Notes: generated from the letters alone by a model not told the origin. A DNA stretch of 64,000 bases from Vibrio azureus (GCF_002849855.1 NZ_CP018616.1:1116001-1180000); one strand, 5' to 3'; shown: positions 8,959 to 18,264, numbered from the stretch's first letter. Translations and numbers: made by a program.

Positions 8959-10887
8959 ATGGCCTTTTTTAGTAGAAAGGAAGCCAAATTGAAGCATTTT
9001 AACCAAACTCCAGATCAAAGACCGCTCGAGCAAGAACCAGAATTTAATCGGTTTGTTGAAGCCGCAATGTCGCGCCGTCGTTTCCTTAAAGTAACGAGTG
9101 CAGCTGGAACTGCTGGTTTTTTGGCTGCAAGCCCTATTGGTCAGGCTATTGCTAATGCGATACCAAGAAAGTCGCAGCTAATGGGTTTTGAGGCTGTTCC
9201 AATTTCAACAAATGATACGGTTAAAGTACCAAAGGGCTATCAAGCAGATGTATTGATATCCTGGGGGGATGCCATCAAAAAAGGTGCACCAGCGTTTAGT
9301 CAGTCGAATAATGCAAAAGCACAAGAACTCCAATTTGGTGATAACAATGACGGCATGACGTTTTTCTTAATCGCAAGCGATAGAGCTGTTCTTGTTGTGA
9401 ATAACGAATATACCAATAACGAGTACCTCTATGAGCATCAAGGCAACAACATTTCAGCGGATGATGTTCGAAAAGCACAGGCAGCGCATGGCGTGTCTGT
9501 TGTTGAGTTAAAAAAGAGCAATGGCAAGTGGCGAGTGAATGTCGATGGTCGTCTGAATCGCCGAATCACTGCGTACACGGAAATGGAAATGACGGGTGTT
9601 GCTGCTGGTCATGCACTGCTTAAAACCAATGCTGATAAGTCAGGTAAAAAGATACTCGGTACCTTTAATAATTGCGCTAATGGGCAGACTCCGTGGGGAA
9701 CGTATCTAACATGTGAAGAGAACTTTAATGGTTATTTTGCTAATACTTCGGGTAAGGAATTAGGCGATCGCTATAAGCGTTATGGATTGGGGGATAAAGA
9801 TAGAGGGTATGATTGGTATAAATATGATGCTCGTTTTGATATGGCAAAAGATCCCAATGAACCACATCGCCACGGGTGGGTGGTAGAAGTCGATCCAATG
9901 AATCCTAATGCGGTTCCCAAAAAGCGCAGTGCTCTTGGTCGCTTTAAGCATGAAAATGCAGCCTTGATTATCAATAATGATGGCCATGTAGTGGTCTACC
10001 TAGGTGATGATGAACGTGGCGAACATTTGTATAAGTTCATATCCAAGAATAAATACGTAGCTGGCGCAGACTCTAATCGTGACCTCCTTGAGGAAGGGAC
10101 ATTATACGTCGCTAAATTCACTGGTACAGAAGGCAAATTGAACGGCACTGGTATGTGGTTAGAGCTAACTTGGGGCAAGAATGGCCTAACACCAGAAAAC
10201 GGCTTCCCTGATGCAGCTTCAGTCATGATTTTCGCTCGAGAGGCCGCTACACAAGTTGGTGCGACGACGATGGACCGTCCAGAGTGGGTGGCCGTACACC
10301 CGGACAATCGACATGTATTCTGTACTCTTACTAACAATAAGCATCGTGGTGTTAAAGAATCGCAGCCACTGAATGATGTAAACCCAAGAGAAAAGAACCC
10401 ATATGGTCACATTGTTCGTTGGAGACCAATGAAAGATGATCACTCAGCAGGAACTTTTAAATGGGATATTTATGTACTTGCGGGTAACCCTGAAGTACAC
10501 GAATCTGGCTTAATGGTTGGCAGTGACAACATCAATAAGGACAACATGTTCAATAGTCCTGATGGAATTGGTTTTGACCTTGCTGGAAGATTATGGATTC
10601 AAACTGATGGTAAATACTCAAACAAGGGTGATTTTGCGGGCATGGGCAATAATCAAATGCTTTGTAGTGATCCACAAACTGGTGAAATACGCCGTTTCCT
10701 GACGGGACCAATAGCTTGTGAAATTACTGGTTTAACCTTTTCTCCAGACTATAAAACAATGTTTGTTGGCGTGCAGCACCCAGGCGAAGACCTTGCTCCA
10801 TCACATTTCCCTGAAGGTGGAAAGTCGATACCTCGTTCGTCTGTCATTATGATTACGCGTACAGATGGCGGAATCATTGGAGCCTAA
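8959..10887 (+). CDS. phoX: PhoX-family Tat-exported alkaline phosphatase
   Basis: A 642-residue protein of the PhoX (DUF839) family. These are calcium/iron-dependent alkaline phosphatases that release phosphate from organic esters outside the inner membrane. Near residues 36-65 there is a twin-arginine signal (SRRRFLK, then a hydrophobic stretch ending SPIGQA). The mature part has the beta-propeller features of the family: NNEYTNNEYLYEHQG, NCANGQTPWGTYLTCEENFNGYF, and PEWVAVHP further on. The chosen ATG has AAAGGT 7 nt upstream; a TTG at 8989 with AAAGGAAG is an alternative start. A Pho-box promoter lies upstream. It is transcribed alone. Confidence 0.92.
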   Translation: MAFFSRKEAKLKHFNQTPDQRPLEQEPEFNRFVEAAMSRRRFLKVTSAAGTAGFLAASPIGQAIANAIPRKSQLMGFEAVPISTNDTVKVPKGYQADVLISWGDAIKKGAPAFSQSNNAKAQELQFGDNNDGMTFFLIASDRAVLVVNNEYTNNEYLYEHQGNNISADDVRKAQAAHGVSVVELKKSNGKWRVNVDGRLNRRITAYTEMEMTGVAAGHALLKTNADKSGKKILGTFNNCANGQTPWGTYLTCEENFNGYFANTSGKELGDRYKRYGLGDKDRGYDWYKYDARFDMAKDPNEPHRHGWVVEVDPMNPNAVPKKRSALGRFKHENAALIINNDGHVVVYLGDDERGEHLYKFISKNKYVAGADSNRDLLEEGTLYVAKFTGTEGKLNGTGMWLELTWGKNGLTPENGFPDAASVMIFAREAATQVGATTMDRPEWVAVHPDNRHVFCTLTNNKHRGVKESQPLNDVNPREKNPYGHIVRWRPMKDDHSAGTFKWDIYVLAGNPEVHESGLMVGSDNINKDNMFNSPDGIGFDLAGRLWIQTDGKYSNKGDFAGMGNNQMLCSDPQTGEIRRFLTGPIACEITGLTFSPDYKTMFVGVQHPGEDLAPSHFPEGGKSIPRSSVIMITRTDGGIIGA

Positions 10888-10905
10888 TGAGTACTTTAAT
10901 GAATT

Positions 10906-10930
10906 GAGGCCTTACGGCCTCTCTAAAAAA
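10906..10930 (+). terminator. Weak hairpin after phoX
   Basis: GAGGCC-TTAC-GGCCTC is a perfect 6-bp GC-rich stem just after phoX and between convergent genes. It lacks a U-tract in either direction, so intrinsic termination is uncertain. Confidence 0.4.
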
Positions 10931-10999
10931 GTGCAAGCGTGAGGCGTAAACGTACCAAAGGACAAACTAATTTCGAGATCGCAGCAACCATTCGTAATG

Positions 11000-11521
11000 T
11001 TAGCATTCAAGTTGGCATGTTTCTGCGTACGTACTATTTTCGCCACGTGCAACATAGCCCACAGAGTACATATCACCATCCCTAACATTAATTCCTTCAG
11101 GGTTGCTCAACCACGTTACCCTGATTGTTTCCCACGAGGCGTAGTTTAAGCCGAGAACATCTGCATGTTGACTGGTTTTATGCTTAATACAAGCAAGAGA
11201 ATGGTGAGAAGTTGGTACCGTTGGCTTGCCATCAACGAACCAAGTTTCAACCTTTGGGCGACCGAATTGTTCACATAACGCTTTGAATCCATCACTTTGG
11301 AGAAATGAAACCATTGAATGATGATCTCTCCACAAATAAAACGGGGCATAACTGTTTACTTGGCTTTTATAACTTTCAGCGTCTTTACGTGAGTATAAAT
11401 AGGCCTTAAAAATTAACCCAGGTAACCCATCTAACAAGTGACCTTTTTCTTTAATTCTTTTTTCAATAGATTCCATCGGATAATCAGATGAGAGCACTAT
11501 TTTATATTGCATAGCGATCAT
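11000..11521 (-). CDS. DUF4865 family protein
   Basis: A 173-residue protein with the pattern of DUF4865: the N-terminal MIAMQYKI, KGHLLDGLPGLIFKAYLY, and APFYLWRDHHSMVSFL further on. Members have no established function and are often beside a LysR regulator, as here (divergent gene at 11770). The start ATG has a strong AGGAGG 6 nt upstream, and that site lies inside the last codons of the small ORF at 11518-11661. The two overlap by ATGA. A second ATG three codons on (MQY) is possible. Confidence 0.8.
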   Translation of the reverse strand: MIAMQYKIVLSSDYPMESIEKRIKEKGHLLDGLPGLIFKAYLYSRKDAESYKSQVNSYAPFYLWRDHHSMVSFLQSDGFKALCEQFGRPKVETWFVDGKPTVPTSHHSLACIKHKTSQHADVLGLNYASWETIRVTWLSNPEGINVRDGDMYSVGYVARGENSTYAETCQLEC

Positions 11522-11661
11522 TTTTTCCTCCTAACTTTTGAGTGATTTAAGTTTTTGGTATTAATAATCCATTTCTTAGGTCGCTTGATTATGGCTTCTT
11601 GAAGTATGGCTAACTCATTTAACTCTGATGCAATCGCTGTTCTATCTTCGTTATTACCCAT
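11518..11661 (-). CDS. Small ORF (47 aa) coupled to the DUF4865 gene
   Basis: A 47-codon frame starting MGNNEDRTAIASELNELAIL and ending in a basic stretch (KVRRKK). Its TGA stop overlaps the DUF4865 ATG as ATGA. A GGAAG ribosome site lies 7 nt before its start. The order (LysR divergent, small ORF, DUF4865) and the overlap suggest translational coupling. The peptide is helix-prone and very basic at the end, partly because the AGGAGG ribosome site of the next gene is read as Arg codons. It may be a real small protein or only a leader ORF. I do not recognise a family. Confidence 0.5.
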   Translation of the reverse strand: MGNNEDRTAIASELNELAILQEAIIKRPKKWIINTKNLNHSKVRRKK

Positions 11662-11769
11662 ATCATCACTTCCGATTTGAAAACGGATGTCTATAATGAC
11701 ACCTACTTACAGTTCGAAAAATCAAAACATTCAGGATGATTAATTCATAAATTTGGGACGGTTAATGAT

Positions 11770-12645
11770 ATGAAAGACACCGTATTGGATCTACAGGCTC
11801 TAAAGACGTTTGTACTTGGTATTGAACTTAAAAGCTTTGCTCTTGCTGCAAAACATCAACATAAGTCAACCTCTGCTGTGAGTGCCCATTTAAAAAAACT
11901 AGAAATGCAGACCAATTCAACATTGGTAAAGAAAGAGGGGCGATGCCTATTACCAACTGAGCAAGGAGAGCTCTTATTGAGTCACGCAAAGAAAATGCTT
12001 GCTCTAAACGATGAAGTGCTTGAAACCTTGAGATGTATTGATTTACGGGGTTCAGTAAATGTGGGTTTACAAGAAGACTTCGCAGAAGGAATTCTCACTC
12101 AATGCTTGGGACGATTTACTCGTATCAATCAACAAGTCCAGTTGAATACAATGATTGAAAGGTACTTTAGATTAATATCCGCAATTCAGGATGGATCTCT
12201 TGACATATCCGTTACTTGGCAAGGAAGTGAGCAAACTCCATATTCTAATACTATCGCTCATACACCAATACAGTGGATCTCCTCCTCAGATTTTCATCTT
12301 GAGCACTTTCTAGAAAAAAATATCCCCTTGCCATTAGTCATGGTCGAATCTAATTGTCTTTTTAAACAGAAAGCGATAGAAGCTTTGGACGCTGAAGGTA
12401 TAAGATGGAAAGTGGTGTACCAAAGTCAGAGCCTAAGTGGTATTTGGCCTGCGGTGAATGCAGGGATTGGTATTACCGCTCGTACTTGCATAGGCTGTCC
12501 TGGTAATCTCGAAATCAGCCATACAGGATTACCAAAGATGGGAAATATTGGCGTTCAGGTTCATCGTTCACAAGAAAGAACGAACAATGTACAGGACAAA
12601 CTGATTGATTTAATTACCAAAGCAATTAAATCTATACCCAAGTGA
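11770..12645 (+). CDS. LysR-family transcriptional regulator
   Basis: A 291-residue LysR regulator. The winged helix-turn-helix covers about residues 5-65 (LQALKTFVLGIELKSFALAA ... STSAVSAHLKKLE), and a periplasmic-binding-like effector domain follows. It is divergent from the DUF4865 operon, so it probably controls it; the effector is unknown. The stop codon lies inside a copy of the palindromic repeat, and the last four residues (SIPK) come from repeat sequence. The original C-terminus may therefore have been altered by the repeat. Confidence 0.9.
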   Translation: MKDTVLDLQALKTFVLGIELKSFALAAKHQHKSTSAVSAHLKKLEMQTNSTLVKKEGRCLLPTEQGELLLSHAKKMLALNDEVLETLRCIDLRGSVNVGLQEDFAEGILTQCLGRFTRINQQVQLNTMIERYFRLISAIQDGSLDISVTWQGSEQTPYSNTIAHTPIQWISSSDFHLEHFLEKNIPLPLVMVESNCLFKQKAIEALDAEGIRWKVVYQSQSLSGIWPAVNAGIGITARTCIGCPGNLEISHTGLPKMGNIGVQVHRSQERTNNVQDKLIDLITKAIKSIPK

Positions 12646-12685
12646 CCTCGCTCTGAATCAAGCATCTTGAGGTCACTTGGGTATA
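12633..12685. repeat. Palindromic intergenic repeat, 53-bp form (copy 2)
   Basis: The clearest copy: perfect 16-bp arms TATACCCAAGTGACCT (12633-12648) and AGGTCACTTGGGTATA (12670-12685) around CGCTCTGAATCAAGCATCTTG. It overlaps the end of the LysR gene and provides its TGA stop (12643-12645). Confidence 0.92.
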
Positions 12686-12722
12686 AATAAGTAACAAAGT
12701 CTCACGCAAAATGGAGCCGATT

Positions 12723-13190
12723 TTAGTTATCTAAAAGTATTTCCATATCAAAGTTAATGAGAGTTTGGCCTTTGCGATGTATCTCATTTCTTTTAGTTAC
12801 TACAAATCCTCTTTTTTTAAAAAACGGTACTGCGATCAATGAAGCTTCAACGTAAAGACGTGAAAGCCCTCTAGTTCGGGCTATTTTAAGTACATATAGA
12901 TAAAGAGCCGACGCAACGCCTTGTCCCTGATATTTTGGATGTGTGTATGTGCAGTCTATATGTCCATCAACATCAAGCTCGATAAAACCAGCGACTTGGT
13001 TATTAATAAGAGCCCAAAAGGGCTTTTTCTCACTTAGTCTTTGTTCCCAAGATGTGTAATCTGGTGGTGTTGGTGCCCACGCCTCTTTTTGTTCCGGCGT
13101 GTAAAAAGAAGCGTCAATCGAATGCACGGACTGATAAAATAAGTTCGTGATTTCGACCGCTCTGTCTTGCGTATAACGTTGAATTTTCAT
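12723..13190 (-). CDS. GNAT family N-acetyltransferase
   Basis: A 155-residue GNAT acetyltransferase. The acetyl-CoA-binding motif A is seen as THPKYQGQGVASALYLYVLK (about residues 84-103), and a C-terminal VPFFKKRGFVV follows. It resembles the ElaA/YafP-like group that begins with a tyrosine-rich N-terminus (IRxYxxDRAxEITNLFYQSVH). The substrate cannot be told from sequence. The gene is monocistronic, with the LysR gene convergent to it. Confidence 0.88.
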   Translation of the reverse strand: MKIQRYTQDRAVEITNLFYQSVHSIDASFYTPEQKEAWAPTPPDYTSWEQRLSEKKPFWALINNQVAGFIELDVDGHIDCTYTHPKYQGQGVASALYLYVLKIARTRGLSRLYVEASLIAVPFFKKRGFVVTKRNEIHRKGQTLINFDMEILLDN

Positions 13191-13324
13191 AGAAGAAATA
13201 CTGATGTCCTTAAAAGGAAGTCACATTGCAAAATTTGAGCATTAAATACAATTTATATTAACAGTCGTCGCCAAATACTGTGACTTAAGGACGACTGCCT
13301 TCCTAAATCGATCATATCTGCACA

Positions 13325-14389
13325 TTAAATACTTTTTGAAGTATTTAGATTATACAGGGCCGGAGAGCGAGACCATTCAAGCAAGGTGGAAGGTGATTGC
13401 TTTCCTATTAAAGGGTACTGAATAATATCCCAGCGAGATAACTGTTTTTCTTTGTCCCAGCTTTTGAGTTCGTAAGCGATGGTTTTACTATCCAACCAAA
13501 AGATTTGATCATCGACACTGCGTTTTTCCTTAAGAGTACGAACTTGATTGGATGAGAGATCCCAAACAGCAATATTCCAATGCGGCATCCCAAGAAGTCC
13601 AGTTTGAGTGGTACTTTGCTGTTTAAAGGCAATTTGTTTACCATCAGGAGACACAGATGGGCACTCGGCCCCTTCGAAAACGATATCCAGTCTTTTAGAT
13701 GTCACATTACCTTTTAATATGTAGCGCTCAGTGTTATTACCTAAGCTGACCAAAAAATCTTCTCCATTGGGAAAAAAGCTTACTCCCCAGAAATTAAAAG
13801 TACGATCTTTTATCAGTTCATTATTTTTATAGACATCAAAGCCTTCTAGATCATGATGATAAAAGCTTTTTAAATCGACAATTTTTGTACTGGTGGAAAA
13901 GTTTCCGGAGGATGTGTAGGAGTGGCCTTTCACAAAAGTGGTATAAGCAATAAAAGAGCCCTGATTATTGATCCTCATTCTATCTGGAATGCCAACGGCC
14001 CCGAATGTGTTAAGAATATTTCCAGATTGATTAAAAATATTCAGTACAAGATAACTGTGTGTTGGCTCTTTGACGATTTGTAAACAGCCGCCAAGATCAC
14101 CATTAAACGCGACACGTTCACAGTTCAAATTAGAGAGAGGTTTAAAGTTTTCTGATACAGAAGCTGCTTGTGGAAAGCTGAGCATCAGTTGTCCATGACT
14201 TTGACCTGGACGCTGGTCTATGGAGAGCAGGTTCGGTGGGTTATTAAGATTTTGGTTTAAAGGCTCCAAGGGACTATTACTTAATTGCAGAATGACGGCT
14301 TGTCGTTTTTGGACATGGTAATAGAAGAATAGAGCAGATGTTAAAACGGCAATGGTAACGACTAAAAGTAAGATTTTATTTTTGCTCAT
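13325..14389 (-). CDS. Membrane-anchored beta-propeller (TolB-like) protein
   Basis: A 354-residue protein with an N-terminal membrane anchor (MSKNKILLLVVTIAVLTSAL, residues 1-23) and an extracytoplasmic domain. It contains TolB/WD40-like motifs (CPSVSPDGKQIAFKQ, DQIFWLDSKTIAYEL). The start ATG at 14389 is one base after the MFS stop, in a TAATATG arrangement. An upstream in-frame extension to 14461 lies inside the MFS gene and is less likely. It probably forms an operon with the MFS transporter, but its function is unknown. Confidence 0.72.
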   Translation of the reverse strand: MSKNKILLLVVTIAVLTSALFFYYHVQKRQAVILQLSNSPLEPLNQNLNNPPNLLSIDQRPGQSHGQLMLSFPQAASVSENFKPLSNLNCERVAFNGDLGGCLQIVKEPTHSYLVLNIFNQSGNILNTFGAVGIPDRMRINNQGSFIAYTTFVKGHSYTSSGNFSTSTKIVDLKSFYHHDLEGFDVYKNNELIKDRTFNFWGVSFFPNGEDFLVSLGNNTERYILKGNVTSKRLDIVFEGAECPSVSPDGKQIAFKQQSTTQTGLLGMPHWNIAVWDLSSNQVRTLKEKRSVDDQIFWLDSKTIAYELKSWDKEKQLSRWDIIQYPLIGKQSPSTLLEWSRSPALYNLNTSKSI

Positions 14390-14390
14390 A

Positions 14391-15635
14391 TTAAATCCCT
14401 TTATCTGAAAAGTAATACTTCCCAATGGCGAAAAATAATGTGATAGCGCAGACAAGGCCAATTGATGCCCAAATCAACGCTTGCTGTAAACCCATAAAGT
14501 GCCATAAAGCACCAAATCCAACTGAGGAAAGTAACTTTCCTATAACGACAATACTGGTACTTATCGCAAGTGCAGACGTGAGGTATTGTTTCGAGACTAG
14601 AAGAGTGACTAACGCACATAAAATGCCATCTGTTGCGGCAAAGTGGATACCAATGAGTGCTGCGATGAGGATTAATGCATAGGATGGCAGAATGGAAAGC
14701 ATTAATAAGGCATAAACGATAACGAGTATTACAAAGCCTAATAGATAAACGGGAAATAGTCCCCAACGTCTTGAGATTCTGGCGATTGGAACAACAGTAC
14801 AACAAAAGGTTAAGGCAGAGACAGCAAACAGAAGTGGGAAAAAATACGAACCTAATTCTGATTCTTGCATCACAGCAAGAAAAAGAAGGGATTCACTGAC
14901 AGAAAAGGTATTTAAGATTAAAACTAACGAGAGCAAAATAAGCAAAGGGCGTTGAAATACCCCTTTTTTAGTAAAGACCTGTGTTTTTTCTTCTTTAGGC
15001 TGATCTCTGGGAACATAAATAATAAAAATAGCGAGGCCGATAACAGACACCATCATGCTGATAAAAAATACAGTGGCGTAGTTTTCGGGTAACCACAACA
15101 GGATGATAAACGCAAAAATCGGTCCAAGCATCGCGCCTGCATTGTCTAGGAGTCTGTGAATGGAGAAATGGAACGCGACGTCTTTTTCTTGCCCTTTCAC
15201 CTTTGCTATCAAAGCATCTCTGGGTGAGGTTCGAATCCCTTTTCCAAGCCGATCAATAGCCATGAAACCGATGATAGGGTAGATGTGTGAATTAAAAAAA
15301 GCTAACCCACATTTGCTGATAAATGATAAGCCATAGCCCGTACCTGCAATACGTTTATACCATCCGGTTTTATCGCACACGTAGCCAGAAAGAATGCGGA
15401 ATATAACAGAGAGTGAACCATAAAGACCATCATACACGCCAATCAATAAAATCGACACGCCAACCGAGGCAGAAAGGTAGAGAGGTAAGGTGACCACTAA
15501 CATTTCAGAAGATATATCGGTAAAAAAGCTACAAAAACCCAGTGCCCAGATAGTTTTAGGAATAGAAGCGATGGTATGGCGATTCACGAAATAACCGCCA
15601 AAAGCTTTCTTTAGCTCACTGAAAGATAGGTACAT
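14391..15635 (-). CDS. Major facilitator superfamily transporter
   Basis: A 414-residue MFS carrier with 12 predicted membrane segments. The loop 2-3 region reads ILSGYVCDKTGWYKR, and DRLGKGIRTSPRDALIAKV (residues about 130-148) resembles the conserved DRxGKGxRxxPRD pattern of a drug-efflux/metabolite MFS subgroup. The substrate is unknown. It is followed by the membrane-anchored propeller gene with 1 nt between, and preceded by a MarR regulator on the same strand. MarR proteins commonly control efflux pumps, so regulation by the MarR gene is plausible. Confidence 0.88.
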   Translation of the reverse strand: MYLSFSELKKAFGGYFVNRHTIASIPKTIWALGFCSFFTDISSEMLVVTLPLYLSASVGVSILLIGVYDGLYGSLSVIFRILSGYVCDKTGWYKRIAGTGYGLSFISKCGLAFFNSHIYPIIGFMAIDRLGKGIRTSPRDALIAKVKGQEKDVAFHFSIHRLLDNAGAMLGPIFAFIILLWLPENYATVFFISMMVSVIGLAIFIIYVPRDQPKEEKTQVFTKKGVFQRPLLILLSLVLILNTFSVSESLLFLAVMQESELGSYFFPLLFAVSALTFCCTVVPIARISRRWGLFPVYLLGFVILVIVYALLMLSILPSYALILIAALIGIHFAATDGILCALVTLLVSKQYLTSALAISTSIVVIGKLLSSVGFGALWHFMGLQQALIWASIGLVCAITLFFAIGKYYFSDKGI

Positions 15636-15709
15636 ATCGTTCCTTGATCATGTTTATTATTATTGATAATAGAATAAAATTACATGCAGTGAGGCTTGTG
15701 ATGACTTTT

Positions 15710-15741
15710 TATACCCAAGCACCTTTGGTTATTAGGGTATA
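15710..15741. repeat. Palindromic intergenic repeat, short form (copy 3)
   Basis: TATACCCAAG ... TTAGGGTATA with shortened centre; the right arm is degenerate. It lies 18 nt downstream of the MarR stop. Confidence 0.7.
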
Positions 15742-15759
15742 GGGTACTAAAGGTGCATA

Positions 15760-16236
15760 TTACTCCGGTTGAGTAATGCTTCCGATTTCAAGGACGGGTG
15801 CTACGTCGATTTCTTCTGCGTTCATCATACTAGATATTCGTTGCACTGATGAGAGCAAGAGTGTTTGCTCCCAGTCTTCTAGCTGCTGAAAACGTGCAAT
15901 GAAGTGCTCTTGTAATGGCATTGGTGCCGACGCTAATACCTGTTTTCCTTGTTCTGTAAGCACAGCATGCACTTTACGCTTGTCTTCTATGCTGCGTCGA
16001 CGTTCAACGAATTGATTGCGTTCCAGGCGATCAAGAATAGTGGTGGCGGTGGCTTGACTCATATTAGTGTGATTTGACAGTTGTTTAATGGTGACATTTT
16101 GCAACTCACTAATGGCACGCATGAGTATCAGCTGTGGCGCCGTTAAGCCTGACTCCTTGCTCAATTTTTTGGAGTGTAAATCAATGGCTCGGATGATCTG
16201 ACGAATAGAGACAAGTACTTCTTCGTGTTTATCCAA
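15760..16236 (-). CDS. MarR-family transcriptional regulator
   Basis: A 158-residue winged-helix regulator. MarR features are LTAPQLILMRAI, the recognition helix in SQATATTILDRLERNQFVERRR, and the wing EDKRKVHAVLTEQG. The start is taken as the TTG at 16236 because GGAGG sits 4 nt upstream; the frame extends a further 6 codons to another TTG, but that would place the ribosome site inside the gene. It probably regulates the downstream MFS operon, itself, or both. The ligand is unknown. Confidence 0.88.
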   Translation of the reverse strand: MDKHEEVLVSIRQIIRAIDLHSKKLSKESGLTAPQLILMRAISELQNVTIKQLSNHTNMSQATATTILDRLERNQFVERRRSIEDKRKVHAVLTEQGKQVLASAPMPLQEHFIARFQQLEDWEQTLLLSSVQRISSMMNAEEIDVAPVLEIGSITQPE

Positions 16237-16240
16237 ATTT

Positions 16241-16245
16241 CCTCC
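16241..16245 (-). promoter_or_regulatory. Ribosome binding site deciding the MarR start
   Basis: GGAGG on the minus strand, 4 nt before TTG at 16236. It argues for the internal TTG rather than the upstream in-frame TTG. Confidence 0.6.
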
Positions 16246-16254
16246 AAACCTCAA

Positions 16255-16624
16255 AGTAAGGTTGGCTGTGTTGTAATAAGTGGCAGAGTAAAAGGCGATA
16301 ATTTAGTTATTAATGTAAACTTGTATATATACCCAAGCATCTTGAGGTCACTTGGGTATATTATCAGATATTCATTTGAGGGTAACATGATTTAACGCGG
16401 TGTTAAAACAGGGGGATGATAATACTTTGTGCTCTAATGATTTGCTTTAAGTTAATTGACCCTCTTGATGTTTGAAGGGACTGTAAATCGTATTTTTCCA
16501 AGCAAATTATAGACAACGTCACCCAAAATGTTAGGATCTTTTGCCTAATTAGGAAGAGAAATGCATTGTGTTCAAATTGTTTAGGCTTGCTTGATAAGCG
16601 TTTGAACACATAAAGAGGGGAAGC
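16255..16624. other. Divergent intergenic region, MarR / BCCT
   Basis: Contains one palindromic repeat (16328-16360) and otherwise AT-rich sequence that should hold the two divergent promoters. No RNA gene is visible. The BCCT ribosome site GAGGGGAAGC is at its end. Confidence 0.45.
16328..16360. repeat. Palindromic intergenic repeat, 33-bp form (copy 4)
   Basis: TATACCCAAG (16328) and CTTGGGTATA (to 16360) with CATCTTGAGGTCA between. It looks like the 53-bp form with the inner part of one arm deleted. It sits between two divergent genes, not at a 3' end. Confidence 0.85.
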
Positions 16625-18196
16625 ATGACAAAAGGTATAGATAAGTACAGCATCGACAGTACCGACTATACGGTTGGTCAGGATAACGTGCAGAAATGGG
16701 GTTTTGATGTCCATAACCCTGTGTTTGGGATCAGTGCTGGCTTTATTGCACTATTTCTAGTGGCTGCGTTAGTTCTTGATGCACATACGGCCAAAACAGC
16801 TCTTGATGGCCTTAAATTAAAAATAATCAGCTCATTTGACTGGCTGTTTATCATCTCCGGCAACATCTTCGTTATTTTTTGCCTTGTATTAATTATATCC
16901 CCATTAGGGAAAATTCGTTTAGGCGGTAAAGAAGCCGTCGCTGACTACTCCTTTATGTCATGGTTGGCGATGTTATTCGCTGCGGGTATGGGGATCGGCT
17001 TAATGTTTTGGAGTGTCGCTGAACCCGTTGCTTATTACACAGGATGGTATGAAACCCCACTAGGTGTTGAGCCAAATACGCCTGAGGCCGCAAAACTTGC
17101 TTTAGGTGCAACCATGTATCACTGGGGCTTACACCCGTGGGCAATTTATGGCGTTGTGGCATTATCGCTCGCTTTTTTTGCATACAATAAAGGGTTACCA
17201 TTATCGATGCGCTCCATTTTCTATCCACTTCTGGGTGATAGAGCCTGGGGCTGGATTGGGCATGTTATCGATATTTTAGCAGTTCTAGCGACTCTGTTTG
17301 GCCTAGCGACATCACTTGGTCTTGGCGCTCAGCAAGCGGCAAGCGGAATCCATCATGTGTTCGGTATCGAATCTGGATTAGGTTTGCAAATCGTTGTTAT
17401 TGCGGTTGTGACGCTCCTTGCGGTTGTTTCAGTGATTCGAGGTATTGATGGCGGTGTTAAAGTCATTAGTAACATCAATATGATAGTGGCGTTTTTGCTA
17501 CTGACCTTGGTGGGTTTGATCGGATGGGCGGTAAGCCTTGGTTCCATCCCTACAACCTTGATGGCTTATGTCGAAAATATTTTACCGTTGAGTAATCCAT
17601 TTGATCGAGCCGATGAAGCTTGGTTTCAAGGCTGGACAGTCTTCTACTGGGCTTGGTGGATCTCTTGGTCTCCATTCGTAGGGATGTTTATTGCTCGAGT
17701 ATCAAAAGGTAGGACGGTTCGTGAGTTCATTACCGCAGTCTTGATTGTACCTACCGTTGTTACATTAATATGGATGTCAGTATTCGGTGGCTTGGCGATT
17801 GATCAGATTTTAAATGGTGCGGGTAAACTTGGAGAAAATGGCTTAACCGATGTATCTTTGGCTATGTTTGAAATGTTTGATGTCCTGCCATTTGGCAGCA
17901 TTTTATCCATGATTGCAGTAGTTTTGGTTTTGGTCTTTTTTATTACCTCATCAGATTCAGGCTCATTAGTTATTGATAGCATAACAGCTGGTGGAAAAGT
18001 AGATGCTCCAGTATTGCAGAGGGTTTTTTGGGCCTTTATGGAAGGCGCGATTGCTGTGGCTTTGCTATGGGTCGGCGGCTCTGAGGCGGTACAAGCACTG
18101 CAAGCTGGTGCGATATCAACAGCACTGCCATTTACCCTTGTTTTGTTGGCGATGTGTGTCAGTTTAATTATGGGAATGCGCACTGAACGAACATAG
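16625..18196 (+). CDS. BCCT family transporter (betaine/choline/carnitine type)
   Basis: A 523-residue sodium- or proton-coupled carrier of the BCCT family, which takes up compatible solutes such as glycine betaine, choline or ectoine. Twelve membrane segments are visible. The family motifs are GMGIGLMFWSVAEPVAYY (residues about 122-139), the glycine-rich and Trp-rich stretch in FYWAWWISWSPFVGMFIARV, and SKGRTVREF. The exact substrate cannot be decided by eye. The gene stands alone with its own terminator. Solute uptake fits a marine lifestyle. Confidence 0.92.
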   Translation: MTKGIDKYSIDSTDYTVGQDNVQKWGFDVHNPVFGISAGFIALFLVAALVLDAHTAKTALDGLKLKIISSFDWLFIISGNIFVIFCLVLIISPLGKIRLGGKEAVADYSFMSWLAMLFAAGMGIGLMFWSVAEPVAYYTGWYETPLGVEPNTPEAAKLALGATMYHWGLHPWAIYGVVALSLAFFAYNKGLPLSMRSIFYPLLGDRAWGWIGHVIDILAVLATLFGLATSLGLGAQQAASGIHHVFGIESGLGLQIVVIAVVTLLAVVSVIRGIDGGVKVISNINMIVAFLLLTLVGLIGWAVSLGSIPTTLMAYVENILPLSNPFDRADEAWFQGWTVFYWAWWISWSPFVGMFIARVSKGRTVREFITAVLIVPTVVTLIWMSVFGGLAIDQILNGAGKLGENGLTDVSLAMFEMFDVLPFGSILSMIAVVLVLVFFITSSDSGSLVIDSITAGGKVDAPVLQRVFWAFMEGAIAVALLWVGGSEAVQALQAGAISTALPFTLVLLAMCVSLIMGMRTERT

Positions 18197-18217
18197 ACAA
18201 GTGCAATAGACTCCTTC

Positions 18218-18250
18218 TATACCCAAGCCCCTTTAGGTTACTTGGGTATA
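18218..18250. repeat. Palindromic intergenic repeat, 33-bp form (copy 5)
   Basis: TATACCCAAG / CTTGGGTATA arms around CCCCTTTAGGTTA. It starts 21 nt after the BCCT stop and lies just before the terminator. Confidence 0.85.
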
Positions 18251-18264
18251 GTGTTTGGGTGAAC

